Source: Otatea glauca
Lineage: Eukaryota; Streptophyta; Magnoliopsida; Poales; Poaceae
Length of the DNA: 64,000 bases
Assembly (NCBI GenBank): GCA_036346275.1
Contig: CM070721.1
Coordinates: 55,453,869-55,517,868, forward strand
Reading direction: 5' to 3'
The notes under the pieces are model-generated. The model ran no database searches. It worked only from the letters and a program-made list of their open reading frames with translations, and was not told where the DNA came from. Positions 23,505-34,908 of the stretch are shown one piece after another. The position numbers were made by a program, and so were the translations under genes. Numbering within the stretch: the first letter of the stretch is position 1; every line of letters starts with the position of its first letter.

Positions 23505-24420
23505 CTGCACAATTTTCTAATTTTTATTATGTAAATAATCCTATATAAAGTAAATGTGATGTCAAGACAGAGACAAAATATGCACCATCATGTCAAATCA
23601 GTATAAGTAGCAGGAATATCTCGGGTCAAGTTGCATTAAAAAATCATATCAGTTAAGGAATCCTAGATAATCAACAAGTATGGTTGCTAAATACGACATC
23701 ATCAAATAAGCCAATGTCAAATTTTTCTCTCGCAGATACAACCAAAGCAGCAGTCTTGATTATTACCTAAGGAAACCTGATCAGATTAACACATGTACCA
23801 CATTCTAAATGAATGAATTAATTAACTATAGTATAAATTAACTATATGCACATGAACTAAGGGATTTGCCACTGCTGTTTAACAAAACGAACCTCAAAAT
23901 AGGAAAACAAACAAAAGATTAACATGCAATTAGAAAGAACATCATAAGTTCTCTGTTCCAAAACCTAAACCATCACAAGTTCCCCATTTTTTGGTTATGC
24001 AACCAAGAATGCGAACAAAATTAGGAGAGATTTAGGGAAAGTGAACCAACCTGGAAGAGCGCAGGGGAGGGGTTCAATGGAAGGAGCGCAGGGAAGGGCA
24101 GTGGAGGGGTTCTGTGGAAGTGTGTATGGCGGCGCTGGGGATGGACGCCGCGCGTGGGATGGAGCAAGCGAGGATAGAGCACAGGGGAGAAGATAACAGA
24201 TTGGTTTTTTGTTTAGTGTTTTGTTATGAAGAAATCTGATGAGTAGTATTAGGAAGGGGCAGTAAATCTTTGGTCTCTCTAGTTTGCGCCACAAAAAAAT
24301 CTATCGTCCCGCTTTTTTTTCTAGAGCATCCGGCTTTTTAATGTTCAGCATGTACGTAATGCGGTAAAATAGTAAGGCATTAGAATGTGTAATTATGCAC
24401 TAACGTTAATAATCAAAATT
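23505..24420 (-). promoter_or_regulatory. Upstream region of CACTA transposase
   Basis: Between the transposase ATG and the 172-bp repeats. A GC-rich block (24050-24185) upstream of AT-rich sequence could contain the leader and promoter of the minus-strand transposase. There is no clear TATA box and no other gene. Stop-free frames here are short. Confidence 0.3.
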
Positions 24421-24424
24421 TAGG

Positions 24425-25440
24425 CGAGCATTTGTTTTCCGAATGAGCTAAAAATTTCACAGAGAACTCCCACTTGCACCAAAAGCATGCCACAAAAATT
24501 CGCCGTTGGAATTCATTCTATATTGCCCACGAAAAATCATGGAAGTCGACTCATCCTCTGTTGCCTACGCCGTTTTCCTCAATCAGCCTATTCAAGCTAG
24601 TCTTTGTTCTCCGAATAAGCTAAAAATTACTCAGAGAACTCCTGCTTACACTTCTAACATGCAACAGAAATTCGCCACTGGAATTCAATCTATGCAGTAC
24701 AGGAAAATTCATAGAAGTCGACTTACCCTCTTTGCCTACGATATTCAGTTCTATCGCCTATTCAAGAGAGCATTTATTCTTCGAATAAGGAGAAAATTTC
24801 ATGATAGACTCCTACCTGCAGTGCTACCATGCCACAGAAATTCGCAGTTCGATTTCATTCTGTATTGCCCAGGAAAAATCATGGAAGTCAGCACACGCTC
24901 TTTTGCGTACACCGTTTGGCTCTATTAGGCTATTCAGTCCAGCATTTCTTCTCCGAATGAGCTAAAAATTTCACAGAGAACTCCTACTTGCACCAAAAAC
25001 GTGCCACAAAAATTTGCCATTCGAATTCATTCTATATTGCCCACGAAAAATCATGGAAGTCAACTCACCCTCTGTTGCCTATGTCGTTTTGCTCTATTAT
25101 TAGCCTATTCAAGCTAGTCTTTGTTCTCTGAATGAGCTAAAAATTACTCAGAGAATGACACTCCCTTACACTTCAAACATGCAACAAAAATTTTCCAATA
25201 GAATTCATGTTGTGTAGTACAAGAAAATTCATAGAAGTCGGCTCGCCCTCTTTGCCCACGCTATCCGGTTCTATCGCCAATACAAAAGAGCATTTATTCT
25301 CCAAATAAGGAGAAAATTACATGATGGACTCTCACTTGCAGTGCTAACATGCCACAGAAGTTCTCCACTCGAATTAATTCTGTATTGCCCAGAAAAAATT
25401 ATGGAAGTTAGCACACGCTCTTTGTAACACCTTTAGCCAT
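24425..25440. repeat. CACTA right-end 172-bp repeats in 3-unit higher order
   Basis: Six units start at 24441, 24613, 24782, 24955, 25130 and 25303 (spacing 169-175 bp). Three unit types alternate: A has gaatgagctaaaaatttcac, B has gctaaaaattactcagag, C has ggagaaaatttcatgat. The order is A-B-C-A-B-C, giving a duplicated block of about 514-521 bp. All units share gaattcattctatattgccc-like and cacagaaattcgcc-like words. Confidence 0.85.
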
Positions 25441-25711
25441 TTGGAATGTTTAGCCTTTTGATGTCGTGAACAGTTTGGATTCTTGTCCTTTTATTATAAC
25501 AAAAATTCTGCATGCTGCTATATATCTATGCGTAACATGTTAGGAATAACGACCACCCACCAAGGCATCAACGATGGGCAATCCTTTGGTCGTGCGAGTG
25601 AGATTGCGGCCCCATAGCTTGCAAACGGAAATGGGCCAAACTACTCCCGACGACCACATATCTGGAGCGGTCGCTAATTGTTGGCTGTTAATAATCGAAA
25701 TTTTAGTAGTG

Positions 25712-26417
25712 AGGTACATATGGATGACACATTGCAAAGAGATATGCCCTTGATAAGTTTATGAAATTCTTGATCATGAAAGTGCATCTTACTTATACAA
25801 TTTTGATTCATGATCTTGTATACTCTTGTGATCATATAAGCAATTCCTTCTTGTGTAATCTTCTTTATATGATCTTGATTGTTAGAATTTAATTTGATCA
25901 TGAGCATGTGCTTAAATTATATAAATTTGCTATATGATCTTGATGTTTAAAGAATATGTGAAATCATATTCGTGTGTCATGTTTAAGCATCACTTATATC
26001 CTAAGAATCATGACTTCTTTAATTTGGTATAACTAGAAAAATCTATTACCTAAATCATGGAAATAATTGGTATCATATCTTGCCTAGATTTAGGGGGAGC
26101 TTAATATTATTGTCCTATTACTAGCTCCTTATCTTTATTTTATTTTCTCCTAATCTTTTATTGAGTGTGCAATCAAGGGGAGAATAGATTTTATTGAATA
26201 AACAATAAGAATCTTTTAAGCACCTTTTGGGATTAATGACAAAAGGGGAGAATTTATGAATTTATCAATTGTCCCCTAATCGATTGACAAAAAGGGATGA
26301 TTTGTAAGTATGATCTCTTATTGTTTCTTCATGCTTGTTTTAATGCTAAATATCTTAATATTGTCATTTGGTGCAATTGATAATAGGTTTGTCATAAATC
26401 ACCAAAAAGGGGGAGAT
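25712..26417 (+). repeat. Second copy of Copia internal 3' segment
   Basis: Corresponds to 15516-16227 (712 bp there, 706 bp here), starting aggtacatatgg immediately after the CACTA end and ending in the polypurine tract aaaaagggggaga. This copy keeps the intact tract, while the first copy has aaaaaggagaaga. Confidence 0.9.
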
Positions 26418-28957
26418 TGAAAGTGCATCTAGGCACTTATGTTATTTTGGTGATTAATGACAAACGCACATAATGACAATCTATGCAATTAAGTAAATGC
26501 TTAACTTAGTGCTTAGCAAATGACAAACCTCTAATATGATTATATTGCTATGAGACTAACTTGTTATTGCCTAGTTGAGTATCAATCTTATCTATTTAGA
26601 GGAAAATCAAGTGGGATGGTTAAGCAAAGATAAGGTATGCAATTTTGGTATCTATTCTATATTTGTTATTGCATTCCTTTCGTGCAAATGCATAGTGAAC
26701 TCCAAGTAGCATGTTGATTATATATATGCACATTGGTTCATGTCATATTTATTTGTGCATATATATTCATTTGAGTTCATTATGTGCTTTGTTTTTAGTA
26801 TGCATGTATTAACTAGAGTTAAATTTCATATTGCTATAGATTGACTTGGTGCATGCATGTTTTAGTTGTATATCTTCTCATGCAATTCTCTTAGTGAAGT
26901 TTAATCTAGTGTTGGATCACATATTTACTCTTATTCCAAATATTATTTGCACATGTACAATTCGTGTATATTCTATCATGTGCTTCATTTAAGTAAAGTC
27001 TGTGATCCTTGCCATGATTTAATTGATTCATCATATTGGCAATTATCTCTCTAGTGCATATAGATCAATTACATATTCATCATGATGTACTTAGTAGAGA
27101 ACATTTCTTATGTCAAGTGTTTCCAGTTATGTTGTGCTTCTTTTTATGAAACACTTGTTGTAATCAATTGCTCACAAATATCAATTTGTTCATATCTATT
27201 GAGCTTTTGGGACTAATGTCTTTCATGAGTAGTTTGGAAAGAATTAGGTCTCGTATGTGTATGATGACCAAGATATCTTGGAGGATGATCGTTAAGCCGA
27301 GATCAACAAGACGGCGGTGTCACCAAGAGTTGAGGACTAAGTCAAGATCGACTTGGCGTGGAGATCGTCAGAGAGGATGATCAAGTCAAGGTTGATAGGA
27401 CGAGAGTCTCATGAGGTGAATCGAGTCGAGTTGAACAAGGTGAAGATGTCATCAATTATATGGTGAAGGTCTTCATGCATCGACATTAAGAAAGAAGACG
27501 GCAAGTGACTATTTCTAGACTTATATTATCTTTGATTTATTTTGAGTCTAAGGATTGCCGTACTATTAAGAGGGATGCGATGTCGAATGACTTTTAGATG
27601 TGTCAAGTGCTCAAGTGATCCATCCTTGTGAATCTTAGAAAGAGAGTGGTGTTGGTGGTGCCGAAAAGTGAGGGTTGTAGGTCTCCCTTGGATTCTTTGT
27701 GATATCTGTGTTTATCCTTTGAGTTTTGGGTAGTGAGACCTTGTTGGTTGTGTATCCCTCGTTCTTAGCTTTTGATAGAGTCCAAAATCACTGAAATCGG
27801 AGTCCGGAGTGAAAAGTTATGCTCGTTTTCGTCGGGCTGGCCAGTGCAATCCGGAGTATCCGGATATTCAATCCGGACATTCCGGGTTGACACCCTCGGT
27901 GGCTGCTCTCACCAATCCGAGTATCCGGGGTTTTTTCCGGAGTCTCCGGGTTGTGCCCAGCTGTCTCCAACGGCTAGTTTTCTTGGGACCTCTATTTAAA
28001 GCCCCCTTCTTCCCCTCTTCAAAGAGGCTGTGTTCCCACTGATTAGAGGTGCTATACCCTTGTTCTTGAGCCCCCAAAACACCTCTTTACCCTTAGATCT
28101 AAGTGATCCCCTTGGTGAGAAGGGTTGGGAAGAGTTTGAGGAGTGAGGTGCTAGGTTGAGTGAGATTTGAGTTGTTTGAGCACTTGATTTCATCTCCAAA
28201 CTTGTTCTTCGTGAGCATTTGTTACTCTTGGAGGTTGAGGACTCCTAGACGGCTAGGAGGTTGCCTACGAGCCACCGGAGCTTTGTGTGGTTGGCCGTGG
28301 GAAGTTTGTGAAGGTCGGTTCCGCCTCCGTAAGGGAAGGAATCAAAGGAGTGAAGACCGGCGAGTGCATTTGTGCAACACCGGGAGGAAGAGGGTTGAAA
28401 GAGACCCCGGCTCAAGTGTGACCGAGCCGCCTCAACAGAGACGTAGGATCCCCTTAAGGATCCGAACTTCGGGTGAAAAATCATTGTCTCCAAGTTTGCT
28501 TCTTTCTCTTGCTTTAGCATTTGATTTTGAATCTTGAAATTGCCCGATCTACTCTATTGTTGTGTTTGGCTCTAGATCTTCATCATCCTCATGTACCTGA
28601 TAGCATTTAGATCTTTTGTATTCAAGTAGATTGTTGAAAAATTGCAGGGATTTAAAATCTCATTTCGAGGTCTTAAATCCGGAGTATCCGGACTTCAACC
28701 CGGATAGTTCGGACATTTCGAGTATCCGAGATAAGTCCCGACACTCCGGCCCGAGTCCTCTGATCCAATCCGAGTATCCGGACTCTGAACCCGACAGTCC
28801 GACATTTCGAGTATCCGGATAAAAATCCAGGACACTCCGGACTTAAACTCTCGGGAGATTTTTTTTGCTGCAAATTTTTTATTCCGCTGCATTTTTTTTA
28901 CAAAGTTTTTAATTCGCCTATTCACCCCCCCTCTAGGCGACATCCCCTGTCCTTTCA
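26418..28957 (+). repeat. Copia right LTR (2540 bp)
   Basis: Pairs with the left LTR (7808-10346) and is followed by the TSD gcttg. It differs mainly by scattered substitutions and 1-2 bp length changes in C/G runs, for example in the CCGGA palindrome clusters at 27849-27950 and 28677-28850. Confidence 0.9.
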
Positions 28958-29073
28958 GCTTGCTTGCTTTCCTCGCCTCCTGTCCCTAAGACAGAAAAGG
29001 AACAACAAAGAGCCAAGGAAAAGAAAACTCAGCCTTCTCTTCTCCTCGCCTTTCCGTCGCCTCTTTCGCAAGG

Positions 29074-32000
29074 ATGTCGTGGCCGGAGTGCTCCACCCAG
29101 GCCAGTCGCGCGCTTGGCTTGGTGAAGAAGGGCTTCCTCCCTGCGCAAGATCTCTCCGGTTGGAGGGTGCCGACGGGAGCGGCTGCCCCCTCGCCGGGGG
29201 ACGACGAGGTCGTGGTGCTTGCCTCTTTCTTCGAGCGCGGCTTCGGCTTGCCGCTGCACCCGTTCGTCCGGGGGCTGCTCTTCCACTACAAGGCGGAGGC
29301 GCACCATCTTAACCCCAACGGGGTCCTCCACATCGCCATATTCATCACACACTGCGAGGCTTTCTTGGGAATAGAGCCGCACTGGGCGCTATGGAGGCAT
29401 TTCTTCCAAGCGAGGCTCTGGAAGGACAAGCCAACGAACGCCGCGGCGCCCATTGGTGGCCTGGCCCTCCAGCTTCGGTCTGGCCGGAGCACGGAGTACC
29501 TCGAGGTCAAGCTGCCGTCGTCCAACAAGGGGTGGCGCTCTGAGTGGTTCTATGCTCAGAACGTCGGAGACAGCGCCCCGCCCTTCACCGGCAAACTTCC
29601 CGTGGCGGGGGAGGAGTGGAACTGGGGCACCGAGAAGCGAGAGAAGAACAAGGTGGCCCTGATCGTGGAGCAGGTCAGGGCCCTAAGGAGGCAAGGGCTC
29701 ACCGGGGACGTGGTCGTGCGTGCCTTCATGAGGATGCTCGTGCAACCTCTTGCGCACAGACCCCGCCCCCTGTTCCGGTACGAGGGGGCATCCGACCGGA
29801 TGGGGATGGCGGAGCCCGAGCTGGCCGCGACGGAGGTCGAAGCCCGGGTGGCCGTCGTCATGGGAGGAAGCGCTACGGAGGCGGCGGGCGATCACCCGGA
29901 GCCATTCTCGGCGGCCCACCCTCCAAATCTGGTAGGTCGGCCGGACTTCTTCCCGCCCCTCTTTCCTTTGCGTTTAGCGCCTGGTCTGACCAGTGCTTTT
30001 TATCTTCTAGGGGCTCTTGGGCATGTCCTCCCGGGCGCCGCTCCCGGGAGATAAGGAGGCGAGGGCGGCAGCCCGAGCGAAGGCCGCGGAGCTCGACTCT
30101 TCCCGCAAGAAGCGGAAGGAAGAGAGGAGGAAGAAGAAGAAGAAGGAGCGCGCGGCGAGGGCCGCGCGTGGTGAGGATGTATCGGAGGCCATTGCCGTGG
30201 GTGCAACCTCCACCGACAGCAGCGGAAGCACCCCCGGTCACGCGTACTGTGGGTTCTCTTCTGACCCGCCGACCGACGGCGGTCCGGTCGTGGACCTGCT
30301 GGAGGGGGACACCATAGGCTCCACGGCCGAGGGGCCTCGGGCGGAGGGTGACCGCGCGGTCGCTGTCATCGTCGCGCCCTCAGCGGAGGCAGCTTCAGGG
30401 AAGCGGTCGGCAGATCTGCCCCTCGGAGGGGGACCGGCGAAGAGGGCGCGCCTGCCGCGCACCCGCTCGGCTCAGTAAGTACTTCTTTTCTTTTGTTCAA
30501 ACATTTTTGCAGAAAAGCCGCTCGAACCGCTTTTAAGTGTTTTGCGACGTGCAGCGCCTATACGGGTGTGACCGTGGCGCGTCCTGTGGCGGTTCCGCAA
30601 GGGACAGCGCCGCAGGAGGTTCCAGAGGCGCCGATCGGGTCGGCGCCGATCGTGGTGCTGGCGGCCGAGGGCGCAACTGCCACGAGGCCGAGGCTGGCGA
30701 GGAGCTCCCGACGCCTCGATTGGGGACACCGCCGTCTGACGTGGTCATCCTCGCGGAGGAAGAGACGGCGGCGCTGCCGGCGGTCGTGCCGGCCGAGACG
30801 GCGCTGGTGCCAGAGGTGCCCGACCCCTCGCCCCTGGGGGAGGTGCCGACCGAGGTCCCGCAGGCGGAGGTCGCCGAGGGGACCCCCGGGGGACCAGTTC
30901 CACCATCGTTGCCGATGGTGCTCTGGACGGGTAGCGCCCCGCCCGAGCAGACGACCAGGCCCGCCGCCGAGAGGCCCCGAGTCGGGTCGGTGGCGTAATG
31001 TAAGAGAGCGAGTGGGTCGCTCTTCAGCAAGGCGTTCTGGACGCCGAAGCAGAGATGGAGCTGGTCCGAAAGGGTCTGACTCTTTGTCTAGAATCTTCCA
31101 GCCGAGCGTTGGACGCGATGGTCGGGGGAGTCCGGCCGATCAGCTTGGTAAGTTGACGAAAGAACCCAACTTGTAAAATTCTGATGTATGCGCCGTGAGA
31201 CTAACGGATAGTCCGCACCTTGCAGCATCTGCGGGCTTGCTCGGAGGGCGAAGCTGAGCTTCTGCGGTGCTCGGACACCCAGCGAGCGGCTGCCGTGGAA
31301 GAGTGCGACCGGCTGCGCCTTGAGTTGCGCTTAGCTCAAGAGGCGCTGAGCGTGAGGCGGTCGGAGGCGGCGAAGGTCCGCCAGGAGTTTGAGGGGGCCG
31401 CTAAGGCTCTCTTCGATGAGCGCCTGGGGGCCCAGTCCCTGAGGACGAAGGTGGCGGAGCTCGAGTCCTCCCTGGCAGAGGCCACCAGCGCTAGGGACGC
31501 CGCCACCACCGCCCAGGGGGCAGCGCAAGCGCAGGCAACCCGTCTGCGGACCGAGCGAGACCAGGCTCGGAAGGACGCCGACCGAGTCCGCTCCGAGCGG
31601 GAGGCCGCTCGGAAGGACTGACCTCCTTGAGGACCTCCTACGAGGCGGTCAAGCAAGAGGTCGGCAACCTGGCGAACTCCGCGGCCGGTAAGGGTCTCAA
31701 CTTCTTATTTGATTCTGTGGGCGCTTTTCATAAGTCGTGATCATCTGGCGCCGTTGCCATCTACAGAGGCGCAGAAGAACTTGGGCCTCGCGGTTGAGGA
31801 GCGGAAGGACGCCAGCAGCCCGTGGACGGCGGTCACAAATACGGACGCGCTCGCGCGGCGCCGAAGGTTGCCGAAGAGGGTCGGACCGAGCTGGCCACAG
31901 AACTGGAGGCCCTTCGCAAGGCCGGCCAGGACGTGTGCGCCCGGGTCCTTGGAGCAGCGGCGGGTTCGAGCGCTCTGGCGCCCTCGCTGGCCCGAGTGCC

Positions 32001-32232
32001 AGAGCGCGTCGAGAGGGTGGTGATCGCCGGCGCGCGCTTGAGTTTCCTCGCTACCGTCAACACCATCTCGCACTATGATGGAATTGACCTCGCGGTGGTG
32101 AGCAGCTGTGTCGTCGGGAACCGGACCGACGGAGAGATCGACAGGTTTGAGCTCTTGGTCGAGCCGTACGCTCGGGAGATCGCCAGCCATGTCTCGCCGC
32201 AGGTCGCCCTCGATGAAGAACAAAGTAGTTAG
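29074..32232 (+). pseudogene. Tat antisense gene with Transposase_28-type domain
   Basis: Runs opposite to the element's pol and downstream of it, the position of the antisense extra ORF of Grande/Retand-type elements. Exon 1 (29074 to about 29930) encodes a domain with FFERGFGLPLHPFVRGLLF, HIAIFITHCEAFLGIEPHW and SNKGWRSEWFYAQN. It matches the plant 'putative gypsy type transposon' domain (PF04195). An intron to the acceptor ttctag at about 30009 is followed by a Lys/Arg-rich exon ending at a gtaagt donor near 30474. Further exons carry Pro/Ala-rich sequence, a long coiled coil (31220-31620) and a C-terminal segment ending at 32232 (ALDEEQSS). A one-base shift near 31620 and uncertain splices suggest decay. 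Function is unknown; the promoter is at 7769, beyond the Copia insertion. Confidence 0.75.
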
Positions 32233-32459
32233 ATTTATCCTCCTTCTTAATTGTAAAGACTATTATGCTTGTAAACAATCTTTAAGGTTAACAAGTTCCA
32301 GTACGCCTCTCGCCCCTTTTGTGTTTCTGGTGAATGTTTGACCGGCCATAGCCTTAAAGACCGCAAGGGTCACTTATGCGTAGGTCGGGTTGCTTCGGGA
32401 GGGACTAAGAGGATAGGAATCTTGGTTATTCAGCAGTTATGCGCACTTGTGAGGGATAG
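32233..32459 (+). terminator. 3' untranslated region of Tat antisense gene (probable)
   Basis: AT-rich tail directly after the antisense gene stop (ttaattgtaaagactattat), a clear drop in GC compared with either side. It likely contains the polyadenylation region of the antisense transcript, which converges with pol from the right. Confidence 0.35.
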
Positions 32460-33010
32460 GAGTGTTCCCGACCGACAAAAGATCGCTCCACTTGGGCATT
32501 TCCTTCTTCCGCGAAGTGCCAGAACCATAGCCGCTGGGGCGTAGGCCATAGCACTCGGGTCGAGAGGATTACCGCTCGGGGAGGACCTTATGACCGGTCG
32601 GGTCACCGACCCGCACGAGCGCGTGAGCTAGCCGAGTTGGCGCGGAGAAGGAGTGTTCCCGACTGACTAAAAGGTCACTCCACTCGGGCACTTCCTTCTT
32701 CCGCGAAGCGCTACTTAGCAACCATAGCCACCGGGCGAGGTCAGAACGCTTGGGTCGAGAGGGTTACCGCTCGGGATGGACCTTGTGGTCGGTCGGGTCA
32801 CCGACCCGCATGAGCGCGTGAGCTAGCCGAGTTTGCGCGGGGGAGGAGTGTTCCCGATTGACTAAAAGGTCACTCTACTCGGGCATTTCCTTCTTCCGCG
32901 GCGCTACTTAGCAACCATAGCCGCCGGGCGAGGTCGTAACGCTTGGGTCGAGAGGTTACCGCCGGGATGGACCTTGTGGTCGGTCGGTCACCGACCGCAT
33001 AACGCCGACC
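32460..33010. repeat. 193-bp tandem repeat in Tat element
   Basis: Three units start at gagtgttcccga (32460, 32651, 32846). Each contains cttccttcttccgcg, ccatagcc, gggtcgagagg and ccgacccgcacgagcgcgtg-like words. It lies between the integrase and the 3' end of the antisense gene. The unit is distinct from the 83-bp minisatellite. Confidence 0.85.
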
Positions 33011-33430
33011 GTAGCGGCTGAACGGGGCGCCATAAGGCTCGAGCGTCGCAGTAGGCGACCCGTGTGCTCGGAAGGGTAAAGGTAAAGACCATGCCAGAAA
33101 AAGAAAAGAGTTTAGGATAGAATCGCCTTAACTTTTCTATGTTCCAAGCGTTCGGAAGGATGCGACCGTCGGCGCCCTTGAGTCGAAGGTGCGGTCGGAG
33201 AACCTCTACGACGGTGAAGGGGCCTTCCTGTGGCGGCGATAGCTTGTGCTTGTCTTTGCTTTGGTTTGGACTCGCGCAGACCAGTCACCGGCGCCAAGGA
33301 TCGCCTCGAACTCTGGCGGATGTGCTAGCGCCGTAGAGCTTGTTGATATTTGGCCGATCGCAGGATGGCCACGTCATGCGCCTCGTCGAGCTGGTCGATG
33401 GCGTCTTGTTGCGAGGCGAGCCCCCGAGCC

Positions 33431-34448
33431 TCATCGAAGGCTTGTAGTTTTGGGGCGCCATACTCTGTGTCTGCTGGCAAGACGGCCAGCGCCAACACCA
33501 TGAAGAACGTGTAAACCCGGCCGCCGGGTGGGCGTGGTCCGCAGGCTCCAGAGGATGGAGGGTAGCTCGGCCACCCATCGCCCTGCGAAGTGCTTGAGCC
33601 GACTGAAGATCCGTGGCTTGAGTCCTTGAAGGATCATGCCGTTCGCACGTTCGACCTGGCCGTTAGTCCGCGGATGGGCCACGGCTGCCCAATCGACACG
33701 GATGTTGAAGTCATCGCAGAACTCGAGGAACTCCTTCCCTGTGAACTGCGTTCCGTTGTCGGTGATGATGGAGTTTGGAACTCCGAACCGAAAAACGATG
33801 TCGCGGAAGAAGATGGCCGCTTGTGCCGACGTGGCGCCACGACCGCTTGGCCTCTATCCACTTGGTGAATTTATCCACCGCGACTAGGAGATGAGTAAAG
33901 CCCCCGGGCGCTTTCTTGAAGGGCCCGACCAGATCGAGTCCCCAAACTGCAAACGGCCAAGTGATGGGGATCGTCTGCAAGGCCTGAGCTGGCAGATGTG
34001 TCTGCCGGGCAAAGAATTGGCACCCTTCGCAGGTGCGCACGATCTGCTCGGCGTCGGACACGGCGGTCGGCCAATAAAAACCTTGTCGAAAGGCCTTTCC
34101 AACGAGGGATCGGGGTGCAGCATGGTGGCCGCAGACCCCGCCATGGATATCGAGCAGCAGCTGCTTCCCTTGGTCGGCCAGAACGCACCTCTGGAGGACC
34201 CCGGAGGGACTCCTCTTGTAAAGGTCTGGGCCGACCAGGACGAAAGATTTTGCCCGCCGAGCGAGGCGCCGGGCCTCGGTCGGGTCAGGGGGGAGCGTCC
34301 CGTCCGTCAAACGGTTGATGAAGAGCTTCCTCCAGTCGGACTCGGCTGCTAGCACGCTGCGGTTCGACCCGGCCAAGTCTACGCCCGACCGCGCGGCGGT
34401 CGGGGTGACCGTGCTAGGTGAATCGGAGACCGCCGCCACCGAGTCCAC
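33431..34448 (-). pseudogene. Tat integrase, frameshifted
   Basis: Minus-strand integrase. Residues from the HHCC zinc region (HGGVCGHHAAPRSL and CEGCQFFARQ) lead to the catalytic core (WGLDLVGPFKKAPGGF, VDKFTKWIEAK with the first Asp). A frame change near 33850 follows. The last catalytic block reads in a separate frame at 33682-33431 (AHPRTNGQVERANGMILQGLK, containing the Glu). It would insert element cDNA into chromosomes. The broken frame precludes activity. Confidence 0.85.
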
Positions 34449-34530
34449 CGGATGGAAGGTTGCGGGAGGTCGCAGACGAAGATCCGGTGGGGTCGACCCT
34501 CCGGAGGCAAGATTGGCTAGGTAATCGGCC

Positions 34531-34908
34531 TCACCGCTGTGGCGTCAGAGCTGTGGTGGAGCTCAAACCCTTGAACCGCTCCTCGAGCTTGCGCACTTCC
34601 CGACAGTACGCAGCCATACGGGCGTCTCGGGGCTCCGAAGCCTTCATGACCTGGTCGACGACAAGCTTGGAGTCCGCGACGCAGAGTCGTGAGCACCGAG
34701 GTCGGCAGCGATCCGAGACCGTTGACGAGCCTCGTACTGGCGATGTTGTTGGTCGCCAAGAGCAACCCGATGGCGATTGAAGTTTGTTCCGAGTGGGAAA
34801 TGATGACGACTCCGCGCCCACGCCGTTCTTGGTGTAGGACCCATCAAAGTACATTGTCCAAGACGGGTCTTCGACACGGTGGCGCCTGGGCTTCGGTCCA
34901 CTCGGCAA
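34531..34908 (-). pseudogene. Second RNase H (archaeal-type) of Tat element
   Basis: The motif WTMYFDGSYTKNGVGAE followed later by VADSKLVVDQVMK is the extra RNase H found downstream of the normal RT-RNase H in Tat-lineage elements. The segment between these motifs shifts frame. Its presence supports the Tat assignment independently of the antisense gene. Confidence 0.8.

Larger units (their letters stand above)
16650..25711 (-). mobile_element. CACTA (En/Spm) transposon, left end damaged
   Basis: The right terminus ends ttttagtagtg (25711), reading CACTACTAAAA inward. The left terminus has the matching inner sequence (ggaaaaccattattaacg) but the outer CACTA bases are replaced by Copia LTR sequence. 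The element carries two minus-strand genes typical of CACTA elements: a TNP2-type transposase and a second protein with a plant transposase (Ptta/En/Spm) domain. Subterminal regions are rich in the short motif GTGGTCGTTAA in both orientations. Length is about 9.06 kb. Transposase lesions and the missing terminus mean it is immobile. Confidence 0.9.
7803..28962 (+). mobile_element. Copia (Maximus/SIRE-like) complex with three LTRs
   Basis: The outer LTRs (7808-10346, 2539 bp; 26418-28957, 2540 bp) are nearly identical in the parts compared and the complex is flanked by the TSD gcttg (7803-7807, 28958-28962). Inside are one internal region (10347-16227), a third partial LTR (16228-16649), a CACTA element, and a second copy of the last 0.7 kb of the internal region (25712-26417). 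The LTR start TGAAAGTGCATCTAGGC, the end CCTTTCA, the following TGGTATCAGAGC primer site and the two-knuckle gag fit the Maximus/SIRE lineage. No pol is present, so it is non-autonomous. Confidence 0.9.
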
